NCBI GenBank assembly: GCA_022819985.1
Contig: JAJEGH010000018.1
Location: forward strand, 1-64,000
DNA length: 64,000 bases
Reading direction: 5' to 3'
Source of the DNA: Alphaproteobacteria bacterium
GTDB taxonomy: Bacteria > Pseudomonadota > Alphaproteobacteria > Bin65
Under the pieces are notes generated by a model, which did not search any database, was not told the origin of the DNA, and worked only from the letters and a program-made list of their open reading frames with translations. A program made the position numbers and the translations under genes. Positions 51,328 to 59,251 of the stretch are shown here, piece by piece; within the stretch, counting starts at the first letter, position 1, and each line of letters opens with the position of its first letter.

Positions 51328-52038
51328 ATGGCCGGATCCCTGACCGTCGACGCCGCCGGCCGGCCGGTCACGCTGGCGGTCCGGCGCAGCGCGCGGGCGC
51401 GGCGCATCCTGCTGCGCATCGACCGCAACGCCCGGCGGGCCGAGCTGGTGCTGCCGCCGGGCGCATCGGTCGCCGAGGGCCGGGCCTTCGCCGAGAAGAA
51501 GGCGTTGTGGCTGCGCAACCGGCTGGCCCTGCTGCCCGAAACCGTGCCCTTCGCGCCGGGCGAGTCGGTGCCCGTCCTGGGGCGTGACCGGTTGCTGGTC
51601 CACGCCCCGGAGGCGCGCGCCGGCGTCGTGCTGGACGGCGGCCGGCTGATCGTCTCCGGCGAGCGCGCCTTCTTCGACCGCCGGGTACAGGACTGGCTCC
51701 GGCGCGAGGCCCGGCGCCGCATCGCCGGGCTGGCCCATCCCAAGGCGGCCCGGATCGGCCGCCGCATCGCGCGCATTTCCGTGCGCGACCAGCGCAGCCG
51801 CTGGGGTTCGTGCAGCGCCACCGGCAATCTGAGCTTTTCCTGGCGGCTGATCCTGGCGCCGGCCGAGGTGCTGGATTATGTCGTGGCCCACGAAGTCGCC
51901 CATCTCGCGGAGCCGAACCACTCGGACCGCTTCTGGCGCCTGGTCGACACGCTGACCGACCATGCCGGCCACGGCCGGTCGTGGCTGCGCCTTCACGGCC
52001 CCGGACTGCACGCCTACGGTGCGGGCGGCGCGGACTGA
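51328..52038 (+). CDS. YgjP-type (DUF45) metallopeptidase-fold protein
   Basis: 236 residues. The zinc-binding motif is VVAHEVAHLAEPNHSDRFW, preceded by RSRWGSCSATGNLSFSWRL, the family signature. The family is related to M48 and SprT-like proteins and is conserved but incompletely characterised. It follows phaZ by 15 bases. Confidence 0.88.
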   Translation: MAGSLTVDAAGRPVTLAVRRSARARRILLRIDRNARRAELVLPPGASVAEGRAFAEKKALWLRNRLALLPETVPFAPGESVPVLGRDRLLVHAPEARAGVVLDGGRLIVSGERAFFDRRVQDWLRREARRRIAGLAHPKAARIGRRIARISVRDQRSRWGSCSATGNLSFSWRLILAPAEVLDYVVAHEVAHLAEPNHSDRFWRLVDTLTDHAGHGRSWLRLHGPGLHAYGAGGAD

Positions 52039-52176
52039 CGGGCTGACCGGGCGCGCACCGGCGGATGTGGACCGGCGGACGCGGGCGGCAGGACACGCAT
52101 CGGATAGCGCCGGAGGCCGGCCTGTCCCAAACTGCATCCGTTCCGCACAATGGGCCCGCAAGACAGGATGCGAACC

Positions 52177-53073
52177 ATGACCCCCGACGCCGCCGCCGCT
52201 GCCCCTGCCATACCCGGAGCGTTGCCGGAAGCGTTGCCGGACCGGCGGATCGAGCGGGCCTGCCGCTTCATCGACGGCTTCGAGGAGGGCGTGCCGACCC
52301 TGCGCCAGATCGCCGACCATGTCGGCCTCAGCCCGGCCTGGCTGCAGAAGCGCTTTACCGAGGCGCTCGGCGTGTCGCCGAAACAGTATGCCGACCAGCG
52401 CCGGCGCGAGCGGCTGAAGGCGCTGCTGCGCGAGGGCGACGAGGTGACCGGGGCGCTCTACGAGGCGGGCTACGGCTCGTCCAGCCGGCTCTACGAATCC
52501 TCCGACGCCACGCTGGGCATGACGCCGGCGACCTACCGCCGGGGCGGGGCCGGCGCGCGCATCGCCTGGACGGCCGCGCCCTGCGCCCTCGGCCTGCTGC
52601 TGGTCGCCGCCACGGAGCGCGGCATCTGCTTCGTCGCCTTCGGCGACAGCGAGGACGCGCTGCTGGCCGAATTGCGCGCCGAATTTCCTCATGCCGGGAT
52701 CGTGCCGGACATCGGCATCCTCGAGGCCTGGACCGCCGAGGTGCTGCGCCGGGTCGAGGGCGAGCCGCCGCGCGAGACCCTGCCGCTCGACGTGCGGGCG
52801 ACGGCGTTCCAGCAGCGCGTGTGGCGGGCGCTCACCGAGATTCCGCAGGGCGAGACCCGGACCTACAGCGAAATCGCGCGCAGCCTCGGCAAGCCGTCTG
52901 CGCAACGCGCCGTCGGCCGGGCCTGCGCCACCAACCCGGTCTCGATCGTGATTCCCTGCCACCGCGCCAAACGCAGCGACGGCGGCCTCGCCGGCTACCG
53001 CTGGGGCGTAGAGCGGAAAGAAGCGCTGATCGCGGCGGAACGGGCAGGGGCGCGCCCGGATCGCACGCAATGA
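52177..53073 (+). CDS. Ada-like regulator/O6-methylguanine-DNA methyltransferase, no N-terminal zinc domain
   Basis: About 298 residues. An AraC-type helix-turn-helix domain (TLRQIADHVGLSPAWLQKRF) is followed by an O6-alkylguanine transferase whose active site is IVIPCHRAKRSDG. The N-terminal phosphotriester-repair domain of E. coli Ada is missing, a known variant. Starts at 52150, 52168 and 52177 are possible. A LexA-type site lies 51 bases after its stop. Confidence 0.9.
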   Translation: MTPDAAAAAPAIPGALPEALPDRRIERACRFIDGFEEGVPTLRQIADHVGLSPAWLQKRFTEALGVSPKQYADQRRRERLKALLREGDEVTGALYEAGYGSSSRLYESSDATLGMTPATYRRGGAGARIAWTAAPCALGLLLVAATERGICFVAFGDSEDALLAELRAEFPHAGIVPDIGILEAWTAEVLRRVEGEPPRETLPLDVRATAFQQRVWRALTEIPQGETRTYSEIARSLGKPSAQRAVGRACATNPVSIVIPCHRAKRSDGGLAGYRWGVERKEALIAAERAGARPDRTQ

Positions 53074-53088
53074 TTCGAAAAAAAGGGC

Positions 53089-53138
53089 TTGACCCTTGCG
53101 CGCGCGGCATCATATACGGAAAAGAACAATAATCGAAC
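53089..53138 (+). promoter_or_regulatory. Promoter with LexA box in a convergent spacer, no target gene
   Basis: TTGACC (53089-53094), 18 bases, TATACG (53113-53118) is a good sigma-70 promoter. GAAC (53124-53127), 7 bases, GAAC (53135-53138) places a LexA box right on the start site. The only frame downstream is a 15-codon one (53170-53217) without a ribosome binding site. On the minus strand the same box would sit in front of an antisense transcript through the Ada-like gene. Confidence 0.5.
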
Positions 53139-53245
53139 AACAGTCCGCCATACCGAACGCACTGCCGCCATGTACCCGGCTCCACCGCCGGCCGGGTCGG
53201 TCATGAAAGGGAATTAATTCGCAGTCGCGCGTAAAATTTTTACAA

Positions 53246-53265
53246 ACAGACCGGTCTGTCTAATT
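53246..53265. promoter_or_regulatory. TetR-type palindromic operator, second copy
   Basis: ACAGACCGGTCTGTCTAATT is the exact inverse of the 20 bases at 3717-3736. It lies between the Ada-like gene and the CaiB-type gene, which converge, so it controls neither in an obvious way. Confidence 0.5.
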
Positions 53266-53339
53266 TGCAGGCAAAGACATCGGCCGCGCGCGCCATCCGG
53301 GCAGCCCCGCCTTCCCGGCGCGCGCGCCGCTTCTCCCGG

Positions 53340-54578
53340 TCATCCGCCGGCGATCTCCGCGATTTGCGCCCGGTCGAAGCCGGCCTCGGCGAGCAGGGCT
53401 TCGGTGTGCTCGCCGAGCTGCGGCTGGCCGAGGCGGACGGGCAGGGCCGTGCGGTCGAAGCGGAAGGCGGTGTCCGGAATGTCCATCGGCCCTTCGGTCG
53501 GGTGTTCGAAGGGCCGGAAGAAGCCGGTGGCGGCAAGGTGCGGGTCGCCGTACAGGTCGTCCAGCGTGTTGACCGGGCCGCAGGGGATTTCCGCGCCGCG
53601 CATCAGGTCGAGCCATTCCGCCGACGTCCTGCCGACCAGCTCCCGGCCCGATTCGCCGTAGAGCGTATCGACATGGTTCAGCCGGTCGCCGATGGTGCGG
53701 AAACGCGGATCGTCCGTCATCTCCGGCCGGCCGACCAGGGTCCAGAAGCGCTCCCACTGCGCATCGGTGTAGGCGAGCAGGCAGATGAAGCCGTCGGCGG
53801 TCGGCTGGGGGCGGCGGTGGGGCGACAGGACGCGCGGATAGCCCGGCGGCGTCATCGGCGGCGAGAAGATCGCGCCATACTGGTGCTCCGCCAGCGTGAA
53901 ACTCGCGATACCCTCGAACATGGCGGTCTCGACATAGACGCCCCGGCCGGTGCTGCGGCGCTGGAGGAGCGCGGCGAGGATGCCGTTGGAGGCGAGCAGG
54001 CCGGAAATCTTGTCGGCCGCGATGGTCGGGATCAGGTTCGGCGCGCCGTCGCGGGCGAGGAAGGTGCCGGCGAGCCCGGCCTGGCCCTGGATCACGTCGT
54101 CGTAGGCCGGCCGGCCGGCATAGGGCCCGCCGTCGCGATAGCCGTAGAGCCCGGCATAGACGATGCCGGGGTTGCGCGCCATCACCCGGTCCGGGTCGAA
54201 GCCCAGCTTCAGGATCTTGTGCGGCCGGATATTGTGGACGAAGACATCGGCGCTATCGACCAGCCGCCACAGCGCCTCGCGCGCCGCCGGGCGCTTGAGG
54301 TCGAGCACGATGCTCTTCTTGTTGCGGTTCATGCCGAGGAACAGGGCCGCCATGCGCGGGCTGCGCTCCGGCCCCATCTGGCGCATGGCGTCGCCGCCCG
54401 GCGCCTCGACCTTGACGATCTCGGCGCCGAAATCGCCCAGGAGCTGGGTCGCGTAGGGGCCGTAGACGATGGTGGTGAGGTCGAGGATGCGCACGCCGTC
54501 GAGCGGCAGGCCGGAGTCCGGGGAATCGGGGGCGGTCGCCGGCTTCGAAACGGCGGCGGGATCGTTCGTCGTGCTCAT
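53340..54578 (-). CDS. CaiB/BaiF family CoA transferase
   Basis: 412 residues of the class III CoA-transferase family. GVRILDLTTIVYGPYATQLLGDFGAEIVKVE is the family start, and MNRNKKSIVLDLK and PAYDDVIQGQAG carry conserved motifs; the catalytic Asp is in the latter. It moves CoA between carboxylic acids. The ATG at 54578 gives a normal N-terminus. The substrate is unknown; nearby box genes point to acid-CoA metabolism in the region. Confidence 0.9.
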   Translation of the reverse strand: MSTTNDPAAVSKPATAPDSPDSGLPLDGVRILDLTTIVYGPYATQLLGDFGAEIVKVEAPGGDAMRQMGPERSPRMAALFLGMNRNKKSIVLDLKRPAAREALWRLVDSADVFVHNIRPHKILKLGFDPDRVMARNPGIVYAGLYGYRDGGPYAGRPAYDDVIQGQAGLAGTFLARDGAPNLIPTIAADKISGLLASNGILAALLQRRSTGRGVYVETAMFEGIASFTLAEHQYGAIFSPPMTPPGYPRVLSPHRRPQPTADGFICLLAYTDAQWERFWTLVGRPEMTDDPRFRTIGDRLNHVDTLYGESGRELVGRTSAEWLDLMRGAEIPCGPVNTLDDLYGDPHLAATGFFRPFEHPTEGPMDIPDTAFRFDRTALPVRLGQPQLGEHTEALLAEAGFDRAQIAEIAGG

Positions 54579-54722
54579 GGCTGCGAAAAAGGCCGCGGCA
54601 TCGCCAAAGGTCAACCGGCAGCGGGTCGCGGCCCGTCGCGAAACGCCCTGCGCTCACCGTTTGCGTCAGGGCGCAATCCGGATCGCAATGCTGTTGTCGG
54701 CCGGTCCCGGCGGCGGCGATGC

Positions 54723-55226
54723 TCAAGCCCGCAACAGCGCCCTCAACTCGGATATCCGAAGCAGCAGCATGAGCGGTTCGCGGTCCGAGAAAGGGCGGAA
54801 GCCGAACCGTCCGTAAAACGCTGCGGCCGCCTCGTCGATGGCCTGCACCACGACGGCTCGGGCCCCGATGACACGGGCTGCCGCGAGGGCGCGCCCCGCC
54901 GCGTCGATCAGCAGATCGGAGCCGAGGCGCCGCTCCTGGTAATTCGCGTCGACTGCGAGCTGCCCGAGCAGAATCACCGGAACCGGTTCGGGCATGCTCC
55001 TGCCGACCCGCGACGACACACGTCGCTTTTCGACGGCGCTGGCGGCGAGGCTGTAGAAGCCGACCACCCGGTCGCCGTCGCAGGCGACATAGGTGCGGGC
55101 GCCGCCCTTGGCTTCGTTGAGCCGCGCCTTGCCCTGCAGCCAGGAGTCGAGGGCGGGTACGCCCGAGGTGAAATGCGAGAGGTCGTGCTGCGGGCCGAGC
55201 GGCTCCGGCGCGCTTATCGGTCCCAC
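54723..55226 (-). CDS. GNAT toxin (TacT-like)
   Basis: 167 residues of the Gcn5-type acetyltransferase fold. LLGQLAVDANYQERRLGSDLL is the CoA-binding beta4/alpha3 region and AFYGRFGFRPF the C-terminal motif. TacT toxins acetylate charged tRNA. The GTG at 55226 overlaps the antitoxin stop by 13 bases, the usual order for this module. Next to a DUF1778 antitoxin, so an intact type II pair. Confidence 0.88.
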   Translation of the reverse strand: MGPISAPEPLGPQHDLSHFTSGVPALDSWLQGKARLNEAKGGARTYVACDGDRVVGFYSLAASAVEKRRVSSRVGRSMPEPVPVILLGQLAVDANYQERRLGSDLLIDAAGRALAAARVIGARAVVVQAIDEAAAAFYGRFGFRPFSDREPLMLLLRISELRALLRA

Positions 55227-55486
55227 TGGGGCCGGTCCCACCGGGGCCGGCGCGCGAATCGCTCCTTGACGGCAGGGTCGGGATTCACCGGCGCGTCGAG
55301 CGCGGCAGCGAATGCGTCCCAGGCCTCGTCGTCGAGGACAATGATGGGGCGCTCGTTCAGGGTCTCGATTGCCGCGGCTTCGCTGGAGCGGAGCACGAAC
55401 TCGGTCCGCGTCACGCCCCGGATCGCCGCTGCGCGGTCGATGAACGCGAGGCGCTCGCTGGACATGCGGAAATTCACCTGAGCCAT
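55214..55486 (-). CDS. DUF1778 antitoxin (TacA-like)
   Basis: 90 residues. MAQVNFRMSSERLAFIDRAA is the ribbon-helix-helix start of DUF1778, and TRTEFVLRSSEAAA follows. The C-terminal neutralising tail is shorter than in Salmonella and repeats WDRPQWDR. AAGGAGG precedes the ATG. It represses its own promoter at 55537-55565. Confidence 0.88.
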   Translation of the reverse strand: MAQVNFRMSSERLAFIDRAAAIRGVTRTEFVLRSSEAAAIETLNERPIIVLDDEAWDAFAAALDAPVNPDPAVKERFARRPRWDRPQWDR

Positions 55487-55536
55487 TGCGGCCTCCTTGC
55501 GCCGGGCTGAGCGGCCGGTTCCTGACGCCCACAGGG

Positions 55537-55565
55537 TGTATAGCATTTGTATAGCAAAAAGACAA
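55537..55565 (-). promoter_or_regulatory. Promoter and direct-repeat operator of the TacA/TacT-like pair
   Basis: On the minus strand TTGTCT (55560-55565) is separated by exactly 17 bases from TATACA (55537-55542). GTATAGCA occurs twice on the plus strand at 11-base spacing (55538-55545 and 55549-55556), i.e. on one helix face across the promoter. Direct repeats of this kind suit a ribbon-helix-helix repressor. Confidence 0.6.
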
Positions 55566-55711
55566 GCGGCCTTGGACGGAAATTCGAGGGATCTGCCCGG
55601 CATCGCCGCCGTTTCTCAATGCCTGGACCTGGCGCGGGAACGGACCGATACGACGCCGCATGCCGCGAAAGGGACTGTCGCAAAGTCTCTCCTGGCCCTA
55701 AATCGAGCCCT

Positions 55712-58066
55712 ATGACAACACCCGAATCCGCCGCTGCCAATCCCTCCCTTATCGGCGCTTCGATGCCGCGCGTCGAGGACCGCGCCTTCCTGACCGGCGC
55801 CGGTCGCTTCACCGCCGATCTCTCGCTGCCCGGCCAGGCCCATGCCGCCGTCGTGCGCTCGCCCCATGCCCACGCCGTGCTCGGCGGCATCGATCCGGGC
55901 GGGGCGCTGGCGCTGCCCGGCGTCCTGGCGGTCTACACCGCGGCGGACCTGCGCGCCGCCGGCGTGCGCGCCCTGCCGACCGGCGCGCACGAACCGCTGC
56001 CGGCCGGCGAAGTGCTGCGCCCCATCGTCGACGCACCGCAATACCCGCTGGCGGAAGGCCGGGTGCGCTTTGCCGGCGAGGCCGTCGCCTTCGTCGTCGC
56101 CGAGACCGAAGCTGCCGCGGTGGAGGCGGCGGAACTGGTCGCGGTCGACTACGACCCCCTGCCGGCGCTGGGCACGGCGGAGGATGCGTTGGCCGCCGAC
56201 GCCGCGGCGATCTGGGACGAGGCGCCCGACAACCGTTCCGTTGTCTGGGCGGCGGGCGACGCCGCCGCGACCGAAGCGGCGTTCGCGGCGGCGCACCGCA
56301 TCGTCGCGCAGGATATCGCCTTTGCCCGATCCACCGCGGCCTTCATGGAGCCGCGCGGCGCGCTCGCCGACTATACGGACGGCCGGTTTACGTTCTACGC
56401 CGGGTGCCAGTCCGGCCACGTCCTGCGCGCCATCATCGCCGATTGCCTGGGCATCGACCGGGCGGACCTGCGCGTGATCGTGCCGGATACCGGCGGCGGC
56501 TTCGGCGCGCGCAACCTGGTCTATCCCGAATTCGTCGCCGCCCTGTTTGCGGCGCGGGCGCTCGGCCGGCCGGTGCGCTGGATCGCCGGCCGCAGCGAAG
56601 CCTTCCTGACCGACACCCAGTCGCGCAGCCAGAACCTGCACGCCCGCATGGCGCTGGACGCCGACGGGCGCATCGCCGCCATCGACGTGAAAGCCGACTG
56701 GTGGCACGGCGCCTACTGGGTGAACCGGGCGCCGCACATCATCGTGACCTGGATGGCGCCGATGATCTGCGGCCCCTACCGCATTCCGGTCCACCGCTTC
56801 GAGATCGGCGGCGTCTTCACCAATACCGCCCCGATCGCCGCCTACCGCGGCATCGCCCGAGCCGAGGCGACGCTCGTGCTGGAGCGGCTGATCGACCGGG
56901 CGGCGCGCGAGACGGGCATCGACCGGGTGGAGCTGCGCCGGCGCAACCTGATCCCGCTCGCCGACATGCCCTGGGAGTCGCCGGCCGGCGCGCGCTACCA
57001 GCGCAACGATTTCTTCGGCAGCCTGGATGCCGGGCTGGCGGCGATCGACTGGGATGGCTTCGCGGCCCGCCGGGCGGCTTCGGCAGCTCGCGGGCTGCGC
57101 CGCGGACGCGCCGTGACGACCTATATCGAGAATGCCGGCGGCGCGCTCGTCGAATACGCCGACCTCCGGGTCGAGGCGGAAGGGCCGGGGGTCGGGTCGG
57201 AGGATGGGCGGGTGCGCGCCCTGGTCGGCAGCCAGGATTGCGGCATGGGCCACGCCACCGTATTCGGCCAGATCCTTGCCGGCCTGCTGGGCGTTGCGCC
57301 GGACCGGATCGTCGTCGAGGACGGCGATACCGACCGCATTCCGCAAGGCGGCGGCTCCCACGGCTCGCGCACCATGCGCATCGGCGGCGGCGCGGTCCAC
57401 AACGGGGCGCTCTCCCTGATCGAGGCGGGCAGGCCGCTGGCCGCCGATCTGCTGGAGGCCGCGGCGGCGGACATCGGCTTCGACGCCGGCGCCTATCGGG
57501 TGCGCGGCACGGACCGGGCGGTCTCCCTGTTCGCCGTGGCGGCCGAGGCCGACAGGCGCGGTGCGCCACTCCGGATCGAGGAGCGCTTCGAGGTGCCGGG
57601 GATGAGCTATCCCAGCGGCTGCCATCTGTGCGAGGTCGAGGTCGATCCCGAGACAGGCCGGGTGCGGATCGACCGCTATGTCGTGGTTTCGGACCCCGGC
57701 CGGGTGATCAACCCGCTGCTCGCGGCCGGGCAGCTGCACGGCGGCATCGCCATGGGCGTCGGCCACGCGCTGACCGAGAACACGGTCTACGAAGCCGGCA
57801 CCGGCCAATTGCTCAGCGGCAGCTTCATGGATTTCTGCCTGCCCCGGGCCGACGACATGCCGCCGGTCGATACCGTCTTCAACCCGGTCGAGGGCGACGA
57901 CAACCCGCTCGGCGTCAAGGGCATCGGCGAAGGGCCGACCACGGCTTCGCCGCCGACCGCCATCAACGCGGTGCTGGACGCGCTCGCCGAAGACGGCGTG
58001 ACAACGCTCGACATGCCGCTGACGCCGCACGCGGTCTGGCGGGCGCTGGAGGGCGCGCGAACCTGA
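55712..58066 (+). CDS. Xanthine dehydrogenase-family molybdopterin-binding subunit (orphan)
   Basis: 784 residues of the CoxL/XdhB-like large subunit. GASMPRVEDRAFLTGAGRF is its start and DTGGGFGARN a cofactor motif. The catalytic Glu lies in KGIGEGPTTASPPTAI near the C-terminus. The FAD (CoxM) and 2Fe-2S (CoxS) subunits normally encoded beside it are absent from the window. It may use distant subunits or function as a paralogue. Substrate unknown. Confidence 0.85.
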   Translation: MTTPESAAANPSLIGASMPRVEDRAFLTGAGRFTADLSLPGQAHAAVVRSPHAHAVLGGIDPGGALALPGVLAVYTAADLRAAGVRALPTGAHEPLPAGEVLRPIVDAPQYPLAEGRVRFAGEAVAFVVAETEAAAVEAAELVAVDYDPLPALGTAEDALAADAAAIWDEAPDNRSVVWAAGDAAATEAAFAAAHRIVAQDIAFARSTAAFMEPRGALADYTDGRFTFYAGCQSGHVLRAIIADCLGIDRADLRVIVPDTGGGFGARNLVYPEFVAALFAARALGRPVRWIAGRSEAFLTDTQSRSQNLHARMALDADGRIAAIDVKADWWHGAYWVNRAPHIIVTWMAPMICGPYRIPVHRFEIGGVFTNTAPIAAYRGIARAEATLVLERLIDRAARETGIDRVELRRRNLIPLADMPWESPAGARYQRNDFFGSLDAGLAAIDWDGFAARRAASAARGLRRGRAVTTYIENAGGALVEYADLRVEAEGPGVGSEDGRVRALVGSQDCGMGHATVFGQILAGLLGVAPDRIVVEDGDTDRIPQGGGSHGSRTMRIGGGAVHNGALSLIEAGRPLAADLLEAAAADIGFDAGAYRVRGTDRAVSLFAVAAEADRRGAPLRIEERFEVPGMSYPSGCHLCEVEVDPETGRVRIDRYVVVSDPGRVINPLLAAGQLHGGIAMGVGHALTENTVYEAGTGQLLSGSFMDFCLPRADDMPPVDTVFNPVEGDDNPLGVKGIGEGPTTASPPTAINAVLDALAEDGVTTLDMPLTPHAVWRALEGART

Positions 58067-58186
58067 AGCCGGCGCCGCGACCGGCCGCTCCTCAATACGG
58101 CCCCCTCGATACGGCGCTGGCGCACCTACTCGGGATGAGGAGGTTGTTAGCGGTTCGAATATCTCAACCCACCCCTTTTTCCTCAT

Positions 58187-58232
58187 CCTGAGTAGCCCCG
58201 GCCGCCAGGCCGGGGCGTATCGAAGGACGGTC
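58187..58232. repeat. Dispersed palindromic repeat of the CTCATCCTGAG type
   Basis: CTCATCCTGAGTAGCCCCGG leads into CGGGGCGTATCGAAGGACGG, which fits a class of dispersed alphaproteobacterial repeats. It lies between two converging genes. I see no gene in 58067-58235. Confidence 0.6.
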
Positions 58233-58235
58233 CAC

Positions 58236-59120
58236 CTAACTCTTCAGCCTGTAGCCGGTGCGGAACAGCTGTAGGCAGACCAGCCACAGGGCGAGGTTCA
58301 GGACCAGCAGCACGATACCGCCGGCCAGCGTGTCGCCGTCGGCGCGGCCGATGAAGCCGCTGCGGAAGCCGTCGATCATGAAGAAGAACGGGTTGACCTG
58401 GGCGAAATCGTTGAGCGGCGGCGGCAGCCGCTCGATGGAATAGAAGGTGCCGCTGAGGAAGGCCGCCGGGGTAACGACGAAGTTGGTGACCGCGGCCATC
58501 TGTTCGAACTTGTCGGACCAGATGCCCCCGATCAGGCCCAGCAGGGCGAGCATGACCGAGGCCATGACGGCGAAATACAGGATGGTGAGCGGCGCCTGGA
58601 CCTGTACCGGCACGAAGATCGCCATGGCGCCGAGCGTGACCGCCCCGACTGCCAGGCCGCGGGTCGCGCCCGCCGCCGCGTAGGCCGCCGCCAGTTCGCC
58701 CGGCGAGAGCGGCGACATCAGCACGTCGACGATATTGCCCTGGATCTTCGAGATCAGCAGGGAGCCGGCCGTGTTCTGGAACGAGCTCTGGACGATCGCC
58801 ATCATGACGAGGCCGGGCGCCAGGAATTCGGCGAAGGGCACGCCGCCGATCTCGCGCACGATATCGCCCATCGCCACGGAGAAGACCGACAGGAACAGCA
58901 GCGTCGTCACGATGGGCGCCAGCAGGGACTGGCTGACGACCTTCAGGAAGCGCTGGAGTTCCTTGCGGTACAGGGTCCACAGGCCGAGCCGGTTCACGGC
59001 GCCCATCGGCCGTGGCCCGACGGCGCCGGGGCGGTCCGGCGCACCGTCCGGCGGCGGGGCGGTCCCGGAGTTGGTCCCGGAGTTCGTTTCGCCGGTGGTC
59101 TCGGGAGAAAACGGGTTCAT
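58236..59120 (-). CDS. ABC-2 type permease (orphan)
   Basis: 294 residues, six membrane segments (LLAPIVTTLLFLSVFSVAMG, LLISKIQGNIVDVLMSPLSP, AAFLSGTFYSIERLP). The N-terminal 40 residues are a Gly/Pro-rich tail with 12-base repeats (NSGTNSGT). No ATPase is encoded beside it. It is of the YadH-like type, whose partners are often elsewhere. Confidence 0.85.
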   Translation of the reverse strand: MNPFSPETTGETNSGTNSGTAPPPDGAPDRPGAVGPRPMGAVNRLGLWTLYRKELQRFLKVVSQSLLAPIVTTLLFLSVFSVAMGDIVREIGGVPFAEFLAPGLVMMAIVQSSFQNTAGSLLISKIQGNIVDVLMSPLSPGELAAAYAAAGATRGLAVGAVTLGAMAIFVPVQVQAPLTILYFAVMASVMLALLGLIGGIWSDKFEQMAAVTNFVVTPAAFLSGTFYSIERLPPPLNDFAQVNPFFFMIDGFRSGFIGRADGDTLAGGIVLLVLNLALWLVCLQLFRTGYRLKS

Positions 59121-59251
59121 GCGGCGCGCATCGCGGGGGTTCGGCGCTGGGTGTCTGCCTGATCTATGGACCGGGGCCGCCGAATAAAGGGCTGCGCGTC
59201 GTCCTCGGCTCCTCCGCGGCGGCCCTTCCGGCGGCGTCCGGCCCGTCCGGA

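Noticed and set aside
52995-53204. Short minus-strand frame downstream of the TetR-type palindrome as a regulator gene
   Set aside because: It mostly overlaps the Ada-like gene in antisense and lacks any TetR or helix-turn-helix features.
53170-53217. 15-codon frame behind the LexA-type promoter as a peptide gene
   Set aside because: No ribosome binding site, no family features, and too short to stand on its own; left as a possibility under the finding only.
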